From NCBI GenBank assembly GCA_007122045.1, contig SKJM01000237.1:1-5900 (forward strand): a DNA stretch of 5,900 bases, read 5' to 3'. Numbering within the stretch: position 1 is the first letter of the stretch; each line of letters starts with the position of its first letter. The stretch is from Planctomycetales bacterium. GTDB lineage: Bacteria > Planctomycetota > Planctomycetia > Pirellulales > Thermoguttaceae. Made by a program: the position numbers and the translations under genes. The notes beneath the pieces were generated by a model. It did not search any database, was not told the DNA's origin, and saw only the letters and a list, made by a program, of their open reading frames with translations. Positions 1 to 5,900 of this stretch are shown piece after piece.

Positions 1-29
1 ATCAGGGCCACGGGTCGTTCGTTCGGCAT
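1..29 (-). CDS. Possible 5' end of a third gene of the leftward operon (partial)
   Basis: An ATG at 29-27 on the minus strand opens nine full codons, reading MPNERPVAL, plus the first two bases (AT) of a tenth before the window ends. A GGAG Shine-Dalgarno core (39-42) sits nine bases upstream. The start lies 32 nt downstream of the URO-D stop codon, nearly the same gap as between the two preceding genes, which supports a continued operon. The start 'RPVAL' followed by an AT-initial codon (I or M) resembles the first beta strand of short-chain dehydrogenases/reductases, which often begin RPVALITG. That is only a guess from ten codons, and the ATG could also be fortuitous. Confidence 0.35.
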
Positions 30-61
30 CAGCAAGGTCTCCGTAATCGTAGGACTCTCAA

Positions 62-1093
62 TCAATACTCGCCGTATTCCCGCAGGGTCTCCACCATGGC
101 CATCAGGTTTTCGGGTTTCACCGACGAGTGGATGCTGTTCGAGCTGGACAGGCAGTACCCGCCGCCCGGTTTGGCCGTCTCGATGGTCCACCGGGTAACC
201 TCGCGCACTTCGTCGGCCGGCGCCTGGCTGAGCAGGTATCCGCAGTCGATGTTGCCCACCAGGCAAATCCGATCGCCGTACCGCTCCTTGACAAGGCCGA
301 TGTCCATGCCGGCCTGCGGCTCCAGGGGGTTCAGGGCGTCGATGCCGGCGTCGACCAGCATGTCGAGGATGCCCATGATGTTCCCGTCGGTGTGCTTGAT
401 CACGTACGCGCCGGCCTCGTGCGCGGCTTCAATGCACCGGGTGAGCCCCGGCAGGATGAACTCCCGGAAGTGGACCGGCGACATGAGCGTCGCGTGCTTG
501 TCGGCGTAGTCGTCGCCGAACACCACCACGTCGACCCCCGCGGCAATCATCCGCTGCATCGCGCGGATGTCGTAACTGAGGCACACGTCGATCAACTCGT
601 GCACGAAGGCGGGCCGCTCGACCATGTCCATCAGGAACTGCGTGGTGCCGCGGAGGAAGGCCGGGTTGAAGAAGGCGTCGCGGCAGATGGCCGAGAGGGC
701 CTTCGTGCCCTTGTACCGGGCGACGATCTCGGGGATGGTTCCGAGCACGTCGTCGGCTTCCGGGTCGGGCGGGGTGTAGCTGTTCAGGTCTTCGGGGCGC
801 TGGATGGGCCCTTCGACCGGTACGGGCGTGCTTTCCGGGCCGAACGCCCGGATGACGCCCCACTTGTCGCGAAACAGCCCCTTCGCCTCGTCGATGAACT
901 CGACGTTGTCGCGACTCCACGAGCTGCGGTTCTGGCCCACGTTGTCCAGCCCGAGCCACTCGTTGAACTCGAAGTAGCTCGCCCCGGGCAGCAAGGCCTG
1001 CTGCACCCGTTCGTCGATTACACACTCGAACAGCGGCACGCGGTCAGGCTGCCGGCGCTCGAGGGCCGCGGTCACTCGCTGCAGGGAGTTCAT
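62..1093 (-). CDS. Uroporphyrinogen decarboxylase (URO-D) superfamily protein, not HemE
   Basis: This complete 343-aa protein has the TIM-barrel pattern of the URO-D / corrinoid methyltransferase superfamily. It opens with the usual 'ALERRQPDRVP' (residues 10-20). It has a GDD loop at 193-195, HTDG at 234-237 (H234, D236), GNIDCG at 280-285 and a Cys-containing strand at 312-316 (C314). The HemE substrate-binding segment RQAGRY near the N-terminus is absent, so haem synthesis is unlikely. In the MtaA/CmuA branch, His and Cys residues at the barrel's C-terminal end bind zinc and activate a methyl-accepting thiol; H234, C284 and C314 could play such a role, but this is inference. The start at 1093 is supported by AAGGA (1100-1104) six bases upstream. 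It follows the sulfatase gene by 31 nt on the same strand, so the two are probably co-transcribed. No signal peptide is seen, so it should be cytoplasmic. Family assignment is firm; substrate is unknown. Confidence 0.9.
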   Translation of the reverse strand: MNSLQRVTAALERRQPDRVPLFECVIDERVQQALLPGASYFEFNEWLGLDNVGQNRSSWSRDNVEFIDEAKGLFRDKWGVIRAFGPESTPVPVEGPIQRPEDLNSYTPPDPEADDVLGTIPEIVARYKGTKALSAICRDAFFNPAFLRGTTQFLMDMVERPAFVHELIDVCLSYDIRAMQRMIAAGVDVVVFGDDYADKHATLMSPVHFREFILPGLTRCIEAAHEAGAYVIKHTDGNIMGILDMLVDAGIDALNPLEPQAGMDIGLVKERYGDRICLVGNIDCGYLLSQAPADEVREVTRWTIETAKPGGGYCLSSSNSIHSSVKPENLMAMVETLREYGEY

Positions 1094-1124
1094 GTGGTTT
1101 CCTTCGGGTGGGGTTGCCCCTGTA

Positions 1125-2570
1125 TTAGTTGGCCAGCCGGCCGGGCGCGCGGAGATTCCTCCCCTTGCGCTTCGTGGCCGAATCGCCCAGGTCGTCGCGC
1201 ATCTGCTCGGCGTAGCCCTTCAGCCGCGCGACGATCTCGGGATGCTGCTCGGCCACGTCTTCGGTTTCACCGACGTCGTTGTCCATGTCGTACAGTTCCA
1301 GGCCCGTGCGCGCGGTCGAATACGGCACCGGGAAGCCGTCGTCGCGGCCCTCGCGGCCGGCCAGCGTCCGGTACGCGTGCGGAAAGTGCAGCTTCCACCG
1401 GCCGCTGCGAATCGCCTGGAGTTCCCGGCCGTGATACAGGGCGTAGAACTCGTGCGGGCTTTTCGCGCCGGGCCGGCCCTCGATCAGCGGCAGGATGCTC
1501 TTCCCGTCGATGATGCGGTCCTCCGGCAAGGCGACGTCGAGAATCTCGGCCAGCGTGGGCAGGATGTCGATGGTGGCGGCCAACTCGTTGCAAACGGTGC
1601 CGGGTGGAATGCGGGCGGGCCAGCGCATGATGCAGGGCACGCGGAATCCGCCGTCGAACGTCGTGCCCTTCCCCTCCCGCAGCGGCAGCGCGCTGCCGCC
1701 GTGCGTCCCGTACGAAAGCCACGGCCCGTTGTCCGACGTGAAGATCACCAGCGTGTTCTCGTCGAGCCCGAGGCGCTCCAGGGTTTCGAGTATCTGCCCG
1801 ACCGACCAGTCGATCTCCATGATCACGTCGCCGTAGAGGCCGCGCTCCGACTTGCCGGCGAACTTGTCGGAAACGTACAACGGCACGTGCGGCATCGGAT
1901 GGGCCAGGTATACAAGAAAGGGCTGGTCCCGGTGCTGCTCGATGAACCGGACCGTCCGCTCGGTGAACCACGTGGTGAACATGGTCTGGTCCTCGGGCGT
2001 GACTTCCTCGTTGACGATGCGTTCGCCCTCGATCATCGGCAGCGCGGGGAATCGCTTGCCGGCGGTGGGATGGTGGGGCCACATGTCGTTCGAGTAGGGG
2101 ATGCCGAAGTACTCGTCGAAGCCGTGGCGCAGCGGCAGGAACTCGGGGTGATGCCCGAGGTGCCACTTCCCATAGACGGCTGTTGCGTAACCTCGGTTTT
2201 TGACCAGGTCGCCCAGGGTCAGCTCGTCCTCATGGATGCCGTGTCGGCTTCGCGGCCCCAGGGCGCCGAGAATGCCAACCCGCACGTTGTAACAGCCGGT
2301 GAGCAGCGACGCGCGGGAGGCCGAGCACACGGCCTGCGAGACGTAGAAGTCGGTCAACCGCATCCCTTCTTCCGCCATCCGGTCCAGGTGGGGGGTTTCG
2401 ATGTCGGGCGAGCCGAAACACCCGACGTCCTGGTACCCCTGGTCGTCGGTGAACACGATCACTACATTGGGTCGGTCAGCCCCACCCTCTTGGGGCGTCG
2501 TGTCGTCCGATCGGCCTGGTGTGGGCAACATTCCAACCAAGAGGGCAAGGAGTGTCACAAATCGGGGCAT
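1125..2570 (-). CDS. Secreted Cys-type sulfatase (arylsulfatase A-like, alkaline phosphatase superfamily)
   Basis: This 481-aa protein hydrolyses sulfate esters, probably outside the cytoplasm. Residues 1-21 look like a signal peptide (MPRF, hydrophobic [10 protein letters not shown], then a polar PTPGRS cleavage region). The sulfatase domain follows: metal-binding DD at 42-43 in VIVFTDDQG, and the formylglycine motif C82-S-A-S-R86 within [13 protein letters not shown]. It continues with GKWHLG (134-139), HPMPHVP (224-230), the metal ligands D280-N281 in FTSDNGP, and the active-site lysine K301 in [14 protein letters not shown]. All catalytic elements of the family are present and the length is normal. 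A further in-frame ATG lies upstream at 2681, but it would add 37 proline-rich residues before the signal peptide and would lie at or upstream of the candidate transcription start. The ATG at 2570 has a strong GGAGG eight bases upstream and is preferred. It is the first gene of the leftward operon. The substrate (sulfated glycan or small aryl sulfate) cannot be read from the sequence, and no formylglycine-generating enzyme is in view. Confidence 0.95.
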   Translation of the reverse strand: MPRFVTLLALLVGMLPTPGRSDDTTPQEGGADRPNVVIVFTDDQGYQDVGCFGSPDIETPHLDRMAEEGMRLTDFYVSQAVCSASRASLLTGCYNVRVGILGALGPRSRHGIHEDELTLGDLVKNRGYATAVYGKWHLGHHPEFLPLRHGFDEYFGIPYSNDMWPHHPTAGKRFPALPMIEGERIVNEEVTPEDQTMFTTWFTERTVRFIEQHRDQPFLVYLAHPMPHVPLYVSDKFAGKSERGLYGDVIMEIDWSVGQILETLERLGLDENTLVIFTSDNGPWLSYGTHGGSALPLREGKGTTFDGGFRVPCIMRWPARIPPGTVCNELAATIDILPTLAEILDVALPEDRIIDGKSILPLIEGRPGAKSPHEFYALYHGRELQAIRSGRWKLHFPHAYRTLAGREGRDDGFPVPYSTARTGLELYDMDNDVGETEDVAEQHPEIVARLKGYAEQMRDDLGDSATKRKGRNLRAPGRLAN

Positions 2571-2578
2571 GGCAGTTT

Positions 2579-2583
2579 CCTCC
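2579..2583 (-). promoter_or_regulatory. Shine-Dalgarno sequence that fixes the sulfatase start
   Basis: On the minus strand the sequence reads GGAGGAAACTGCC directly before the ATG at 2570, an ideal GGAGG core with eight-base spacing. It decides in favour of the start that places the signal peptide at the very N-terminus, against the in-frame ATG at 2681. Confidence 0.85.
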
Positions 2584-2671
2584 GGTCTCGGGGTGGGTCC
2601 GGGCGCGAACCGAATCGGCGCGGGCTGGGTGGTTCCGGTTGCGGGTGGTTCACCCACGCGATGACGCTGCG

Positions 2672-2699
2672 AGCATACCACAACGGCTGGACGTTACAA
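2672..2699 (-). promoter_or_regulatory. Candidate sigma70-type promoter for the sulfatase / URO-D operon
   Basis: On the minus strand a -35-like TTGTAA (2699-2694) is separated by 16 bases from a -10-like TATGCT (2677-2672). Each matches the consensus hexamers at four of six positions. Transcription would start near 2665, leaving a leader of roughly 95 nt before the sulfatase ATG. The leader would begin near a small GGGTG-GTT-CACCC hairpin (2643-2655). It lies in the correct place in the divergent intergenic region, but planctomycete promoters are poorly defined and the match is moderate. Confidence 0.4.
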
Positions 2700-2728
2700 G
2701 GCGCCCTGTCCGTTCCCCGCGCGGCGGT

Positions 2729-2778
2729 GCCGGAAAGAACTTGCCGCCGGACACTTGCCACAGGCATGGGGTTCCGGC
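2729..2778. repeat. Short inverted repeat flanking the rightward promoter; possible operator
   Basis: GCCGGAA at 2729-2735 and its exact reverse complement TTCCGGC at 2772-2778 bracket the -35 element, and the right arm directly abuts the -10 hexamer. The arm centres are 43 bp apart, about four helical turns. A further TTCCGG occurs at 2633-2638 on the other side of the divergent region. A regulator site is possible, but seven-base repeats also arise by chance in GC-rich DNA. Confidence 0.2.
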
Positions 2779-2784
2779 TACAAT
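2755..2784 (+). promoter_or_regulatory. Candidate sigma70-type promoter for the small membrane protein / ftsH operon
   Basis: TTGCCA (2755-2760), 18 bases, then TACAAT (2779-2784) give a good match to the -35/-10 consensus (four and five of six positions). Transcription would start near 2790, about 50 nt before the ATG at 2840. The heptamer ACTTGCC occurs twice, at 2739-2745 and 2753-2759, the second copy overlapping the -35 element. This is the best promoter-like sequence in the window; no comparable one was seen directly before ftsH, so ftsH probably depends on it. Confidence 0.55.
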
Positions 2785-2839
2785 AGAGACATCGGTTCGA
2801 GGGTTGACTCTCTCGCAGCCCGGTTGGAGGGTATGAACT

Positions 2840-3316
2840 ATGGCGGACGCGGGATGGATTCTCGTTGGGGCGATCGCCCTGATCGCCGTTGCGGTAGCGG
2901 TGGCTTGGCGGCCGTTAAGGGCCCGGTGGCTTGAGTGCCAATTCAGCCGGGCACGGCGCGATTTCCACCGCCAGCGCGAGCGGCTCGAAGCAAAATTCGT
3001 GTGTCTGGCCGCGTCGGAATGTCCCGTCGAGGACGGGGCGTGGGACCAGTGCCAGTTCGACGACGACGTGGCGTACGTGCGCAACCGATCGACGGGCGAG
3101 CTGTCGGCGTTTGCGGCGTTCCGCCTCGGCATCGACACGTACGATGTCCGCCCGCGCGGCTCGTACGATCTGATGGGGAACCTGCGCGCGGGAACGGCCG
3201 TGTTCCGATTCGACGGGCGTCGATGGGAGACCGATGGCCGCGCGATCCTGAACCTGAGTCCCTTCGAGGCGATCCGATTCTATCAGGACGACCTCGAAAT
3301 GGTCGGCCAGGAATAA
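2840..3316 (+). CDS. Conserved-looking small membrane-anchored protein of unknown function, upstream of ftsH
   Basis: I do not recognise this 158-aa protein as a named family. Residues 6-23 form one hydrophobic membrane segment (ILVGAIALIAVAVAVAW) with no obvious cleavage site, followed by basic residues (RPLRARW), so the positive-inside rule places the soluble part in the cytoplasm. Residues 34-52 are highly charged and probably helical. Residues 53-158 look globular, with aromatic and acidic residues (WDQCQFDDD, 68-76), a basic-aromatic strand pair (VFRFDGRRWETDGRA, 121-135) and an acidic tail. Four cysteines lie at 33, 55, 61 and 71; no CxxC pair is present. The ATG at 2840 has GGAGG (2826-2830) nine bases upstream. 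The stop codon TAA (3314-3316) lies 23 nt before ftsH on the same strand, which suggests co-transcription and perhaps a role linked to membrane quality control; this is inference from position only. Confidence 0.8.
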   Translation: MADAGWILVGAIALIAVAVAVAWRPLRARWLECQFSRARRDFHRQRERLEAKFVCLAASECPVEDGAWDQCQFDDDVAYVRNRSTGELSAFAAFRLGIDTYDVRPRGSYDLMGNLRAGTAVFRFDGRRWETDGRAILNLSPFEAIRFYQDDLEMVGQE

Positions 3317-3339
3317 TGACTTCCCCGATGAGCAACTAG
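3316..3339 (+). other. Seven-codon ORF in frame with ftsH, bridging it to the upstream gene
   Basis: The upstream gene ends TAA and an ATG shares its last base (TAATG, 3314-3318), a classic coupling arrangement. That ATG reads MTSPMSN and then TAG (3337-3339), which touches the ATG of ftsH at 3340. The small ORF is in the same frame as ftsH, so only the amber codon separates the two. AGGA at 3309-3312 is a possible but closely spaced (3 nt) ribosome-binding site for it, whereas the bases directly before 3340 contain no Shine-Dalgarno-like sequence. It may be a reinitiation leader, or the former ftsH N-terminus cut off by a nonsense mutation or sequencing error. Confidence 0.4.
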
Positions 3340-5280
3340 ATGGAACCAACGCCCCAGCGCCCGCCCGCTCCACCGTCGCCCAACGGCGATCCGCCTTCGA
3401 CGAAGCCGGTGGCCGGTCGGCCGCGCCCCAGCGGCACGTTTCTGTTCATGCTGTTGGTGCTGGCGCTCGTGCTCGGTATTATGTATTTTCACCAGGGGGC
3501 CGAGCCGCGGTCCCGAATCACCTACGGCGTCTTTCGGGAGCAACTCCGGGCCGGGAACATCGAGCGGGTCGAGGTGCAGGGCGAGGTGCTCCGCGGCGAG
3601 TTCGTCGAGCCGCCGCCCGATCCGCAGCGCGAGGCCGACGACGGCGAGGCGGCGAAGCTGCACAAGCACTTTGCCACCACGCTCCCCTCGGGTGACGTGC
3701 TCGGCAGCCCCCTAGACGAAGAGCTGCTCGAACGGCTGGGCGACCGGTACAAGGCCGTCCCGCCCACCGACGGCACCATGTGGTTCTTCGGCGCGAACAT
3801 CCTCATTGTCGTCCTGTTGTTCGCCGCCTTGTGGTTCATGTTCCGCCGCGCCCGCGATCAGGTGCTCGGCGGCGGGCTGATGAGCGGCTTCAGCAAGAGC
3901 CCGGCACGCCGGTACGAATCGGACGACCGGCGGGTGACCTTCGCCGACGTGGCCGGGCTGCAAGGCGTCAAGCACGATTTGGAGGAAGTGGTCGAGTTCC
4001 TCAAGAACCCGAAAAAGTTCCAGCGGCTCGGTGGCCGGGTTCCCAAAGGAATCCTGCTGATGGGGCCGCCGGGAACGGGCAAGACGCTGCTCGGCCGGGC
4101 CGTGGCCGGGGAAGCCGGCGTGCCCTTCTTCTCCATTACCGGCTCCGAGTTCATTCAGATGTTCGTGGGCGTGGGCGCCAGCCGGGTGCGCGACATGTTC
4201 GCCACCGCCAAGCAAAACGCCCCCTCCATCCTGTTCATCGACGAGATCGACGCCGTGGGGCGGCACCGCGGGGCCGGGTTGGGCGGCGGAAACGACGAAC
4301 GCGAGCAGACGCTCAACCAAATCCTTAGCGAAATGGACGGATTCACCCAGTCCGAGTCGGTCATCGTCATGGCCGCCACCAACCGCCCCGACGTGCTCGA
4401 CCCCGCCTTGCTGCGCCCCGGACGGTTCGACCGGCACATCACCGTCGATCGGCCGAACCTGCCGGGCCGCCTGGCCATCTTCAAGGTCCATACCCGCGAT
4501 CTCCCCCTCGGCGACGACGTCGACCTCCAGCGGCTGGCCGCCGGCACCGTCGGCCTGACCGGGGCCGACATCCGCAACCTAGTCAACGAAGCGGCGCTGT
4601 GGGCCAGCCGCAGCGACCAACAGTGGGTCAGCATGGCCGACTTCGACTACGCCCGCGACAAGGTCCTCATGGGCGCCAAACGCGAGGAAGTGCTCAGCGA
4701 CCGCGAGAAACGCATGACGGCGTACCACGAGTCGGGCCATGCCCTGCTGGCCTGGCTGACCCCGGGCGGCGACCGGGTGCACAAGGTCTCCATCATTCCC
4801 CGGGGCCGGTCGCTGGGGGCCACCCAGCTTTTGCCCGACGAGGACCGGCTCCATATTGCCGAAACCGAACTGAAGCAGCGGCTGCTGTTCCTGCTGGGCG
4901 GCCGCGTGGCCGAAAAAATGGTGTTCGACGAGTTGAGCGCAGGCGCCGAAGACGACCTGAAGAAGGCCACCCAAATCGCCCGCCGAATGGTGACCCACTG
5001 GGGCATGAGCGACCGCCTCGGACCGGTGGCCTTCCGCGACGGCGACGAGCACCCGTTCCTGGGCCGCGAGATGGCCGAACCCCGCCGCTTCAGCGAACAC
5101 ACGGCCCGCGTCATCGACGAGGAGGTCGTCCGCATCCTTCGCGAAGCCTCGGAATTGGCCGAGCGGATGCTCACCGAGCACCGCGCGCAGCTCGATCAGC
5201 TTGCCGGCGCCTTGGTCGAGTCGGAAACGCTCGACCTTGAGGAGATCGAGGAACTCATCGGCCCCGCCACGTGCCGATGA
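3340..5280 (+). CDS. ftsH: ATP-dependent zinc metalloprotease FtsH
   Basis: This 646-aa protein is the membrane-bound AAA+ protease that extracts and degrades damaged membrane proteins and short-lived regulators. Residues 1-31 are an unusual proline-rich segment (12 prolines). Membrane segment 1 is at about 34-50 and segment 2 at about 151-168, with a periplasmic domain between them. The AAA domain shows Walker A GPPGTGKT at 242-249 (K248), the pore-loop MFVG at 274-277 (F275), Walker B ILFIDEID ending at 304 (D301, E302), and the second region of homology ATNRPD (346-351) with arginine fingers R362 and R365 in RPGRFDR. The protease domain carries zinc-binding HESGH at 463-467 with catalytic E464, and the third zinc ligand is most likely D539 in [10 protein letters not shown]. 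All catalytic residues are present and the length is typical. No Shine-Dalgarno sequence precedes the ATG at 3340, and a stop codon immediately before it blocks a longer frame, so translation is probably coupled to the preceding ORFs. It lies 23 nt after the small membrane protein gene. Confidence 0.97.
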   Translation: MEPTPQRPPAPPSPNGDPPSTKPVAGRPRPSGTFLFMLLVLALVLGIMYFHQGAEPRSRITYGVFREQLRAGNIERVEVQGEVLRGEFVEPPPDPQREADDGEAAKLHKHFATTLPSGDVLGSPLDEELLERLGDRYKAVPPTDGTMWFFGANILIVVLLFAALWFMFRRARDQVLGGGLMSGFSKSPARRYESDDRRVTFADVAGLQGVKHDLEEVVEFLKNPKKFQRLGGRVPKGILLMGPPGTGKTLLGRAVAGEAGVPFFSITGSEFIQMFVGVGASRVRDMFATAKQNAPSILFIDEIDAVGRHRGAGLGGGNDEREQTLNQILSEMDGFTQSESVIVMAATNRPDVLDPALLRPGRFDRHITVDRPNLPGRLAIFKVHTRDLPLGDDVDLQRLAAGTVGLTGADIRNLVNEAALWASRSDQQWVSMADFDYARDKVLMGAKREEVLSDREKRMTAYHESGHALLAWLTPGGDRVHKVSIIPRGRSLGATQLLPDEDRLHIAETELKQRLLFLLGGRVAEKMVFDELSAGAEDDLKKATQIARRMVTHWGMSDRLGPVAFRDGDEHPFLGREMAEPRRFSEHTARVIDEEVVRILREASELAERMLTEHRAQLDQLAGALVESETLDLEEIEELIGPATCR

Positions 5281-5288
5281 ACCACGGT

Positions 5289-5361
5289 TGTTGGAGTTCA
5301 CGCTTGAGCGTGCGAGCCAGGCATGTGCGATATCCGGCACGCTGAAGCGTGAACTCCAACA
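5289..5361. repeat. Long nested inverted repeat between convergent ftsH and rpiB; possible bidirectional terminator or dispersed palindrome
   Basis: The left arm (5289-5313, beginning TGTTGGAGTTCACGC) and the right arm (5337-5361, ending GCGTGAACTCCAACA) are reverse complements over 24 of 25 bases, around a 23-nt loop. Each arm also contains a small palindrome, CACGCT-NN-AGCGTG (5299-5312 and 5338-5351), and the single mismatch falls in its two-base centre. Either one large stem or two small hairpins can form. It sits nine bases after the ftsH stop and 45 bases from the rpiB stop, so it could end transcripts from both sides, though no clear T-tract follows either arm. Its tidy modular form also fits a dispersed intergenic (REP-like) repeat. 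Confidence 0.85.
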
Positions 5362-5406
5362 GGGCGAGCTGCGAATTGGCGCCCGATCACCGCCCCACCG
5401 AATTGC

Positions 5407-5900
5407 TCAAGCCGAAGCCCTATGCTCACCGGTTTCCCGCTCCGCGCCACTCGCCCGATCGGCAGGACCTCCGTTGGGGCACTCGAACTGGACGATTTTC
5501 TGGAGGCGCCGCGCGTGGCGGCCGCCTTCGAACGGCGTCTTCAACCAGATATCGACGATCCGGTCGAGCAGATTCTCGGCCACAATGCCGCCGGCAAGGC
5601 AAAGCACGTTCAGATCGTTGTGCCGGCGGCTGAGTTCCGCGGTCAGCTCGTCGTGGCAGGGGGCCGCCCGAACTCCCGCCACCTTGTTCGCCGCCATGCA
5701 CATGCCCAGCCCGCTGCCACAGACGAGGATGCCGCGGTCGACCTCGCCGCCGGCGACCTTTCGGGCAACGAGTTCGGCGATGTCGGGGTAGTCGCAGTCG
5801 GCATGGGCGTGCGTACCCACGTCGACCACCTCCTGCCCCAGCCGCGCAAGCAACTCGACCAAGACGCCTCGCATCCGTACCCCACGATGATCGCTGCCGA
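5407..5900 (-). CDS. rpiB: Ribose-5-phosphate isomerase B (5' end beyond the window)
   Basis: The product interconverts ribose 5-phosphate and ribulose 5-phosphate in the cytosolic pentose phosphate pathway. 163 residues are visible. The reading frame stays open to the window edge and encodes GSDHRGVR (5875-5898), the conserved RpiB/LacAB N-terminal motif with the substrate-binding Asp-His. The ATG at 5874 is therefore internal, and the real start should lie only a few codons past 5900. Other family marks are VVDVGTH and DYPDIA, the active-site loop CGSGLGM with the catalytic cysteine at 5719-5721, AANKVAGVRAA, CHDELTAELSRRHNDLNVL with the histidine at 5653-5655, and FEGGRHARRL with phosphate-binding arginines (first at 5518-5520). 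The catalytic cysteine and the lack of a partner subunit gene favour RpiB over LacA/LacB, although the window edge hides the other side. After the usual end near LQKI there is a 28-residue polar tail (VQFECPNGG... to ERETGEHRASA). The gene faces ftsH tail to tail. Confidence 0.93.
   Translation of the reverse strand, partial: GSDHRGVRMRGVLVELLARLGQEVVDVGTHAHADCDYPDIAELVARKVAGGEVDRGILVCGSGLGMCMAANKVAGVRAAPCHDELTAELSRRHNDLNVLCLAGGIVAENLLDRIVDIWLKTPFEGGRHARRLQKIVQFECPNGGPADRASGAERETGEHRASA

Noticed and set aside
62..1093. HemE, the haem-pathway uroporphyrinogen decarboxylase
   Set aside because: The N-terminal RQAGRY substrate motif is absent and the barrel motifs (HTDG, GNIDCG) fit the wider superfamily instead.
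128..1513. 461-codon open frame on the plus strand opposite the URO-D gene
   Set aside because: It is an antisense shadow caused by high GC. Its product is rich in Arg, Ala, Gly, Val and His with no domain pattern, and it runs across the URO-D/sulfatase gap.
2571..2681. 37-residue N-terminal extension of the sulfatase from the ATG at 2681
   Set aside because: It would bury the signal peptide behind a proline-rich stretch and overlaps the candidate -10 element; the ATG at 2570 has an ideal GGAGG.
1092..2786. 564-codon plus-strand open frame opposite the sulfatase gene
   Set aside because: It is longer than the sulfatase frame but has low-complexity Arg/Val/Gln-rich composition, no ribosome-binding site and no recognisable domain, whereas the opposite strand encodes every catalytic motif of a sulfatase.
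3712..4491. 259-codon minus-strand frame opposite ftsH, and similar long frames at 4579-5340 (minus) and 4599-5240 (plus)
   Set aside because: They are alternative-frame shadows over the strongly conserved FtsH coding sequence with no motifs of their own.
5362..5384. GGGCG...CGCCC as an intrinsic terminator
   Set aside because: It has only a five-base stem with a 13-base loop and no T-tract; the neighbouring long inverted repeat is a far better structure.
5407..5874. RpiB starting at the ATG at 5874 as a complete 155-aa protein
   Set aside because: The conserved GSDHRGVR motif is encoded upstream in the same frame, so this Met is internal and the gene is cut by the window edge.

Overview
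The window is GC-rich, densely coding bacterial DNA. The gene mix suggests a planctomycete, probably of the Pirellulales type: an exported Cys-type sulfatase, a non-HemE member of the uroporphyrinogen-decarboxylase superfamily, a proline-rich FtsH and a palindromic intergenic repeat. This taxonomic reading is inference from gene content and style; no marker gene is present.

Layout. (1) Positions 1-2570 carry a leftward (minus-strand) gene run. A secreted arylsulfatase-like enzyme (2570 to 1125) is followed after 31 nt by a URO-D superfamily protein (1093 to 62). A further 32 nt on there is a possible third start codon with its own Shine-Dalgarno sequence (29 to 1, running off the window). The short gaps suggest one transcript. 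(2) Positions 2571-2839 are a divergent intergenic region with a candidate sigma70-type promoter for each direction. (3) Rightward, a 158-aa single-pass membrane protein of unknown function (2840-3316) is followed 23 nt later by a full-length ATP-dependent zinc metalloprotease FtsH (3340-5280). The junction is unusual: a seven-codon ORF starts on the stop codon of the upstream gene, is in frame with ftsH, and ends in an amber codon that touches the annotated ftsH ATG. (4) Positions 5281-5406 separate two convergent genes and hold a long near-perfect inverted repeat with 25-nt arms, each arm containing a smaller hairpin. (5) A leftward ribose-5-phosphate isomerase B gene fills 5407-5900; its true start lies beyond the right edge.

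Functionally, the left operon looks catabolic (desulfation of a sulfated substrate outside the cytoplasm, paired with a cytoplasmic metal- or methyl-transfer type enzyme of unknown substrate). The right part is housekeeping (membrane protein quality control and the pentose phosphate pathway). I see no mobile element, CRISPR array, tRNA or rRNA, and no convincing novel multi-gene system. The points most worth a second look are the ftsH start region, the nested palindromic repeat, and the sulfatase/URO-D pairing.
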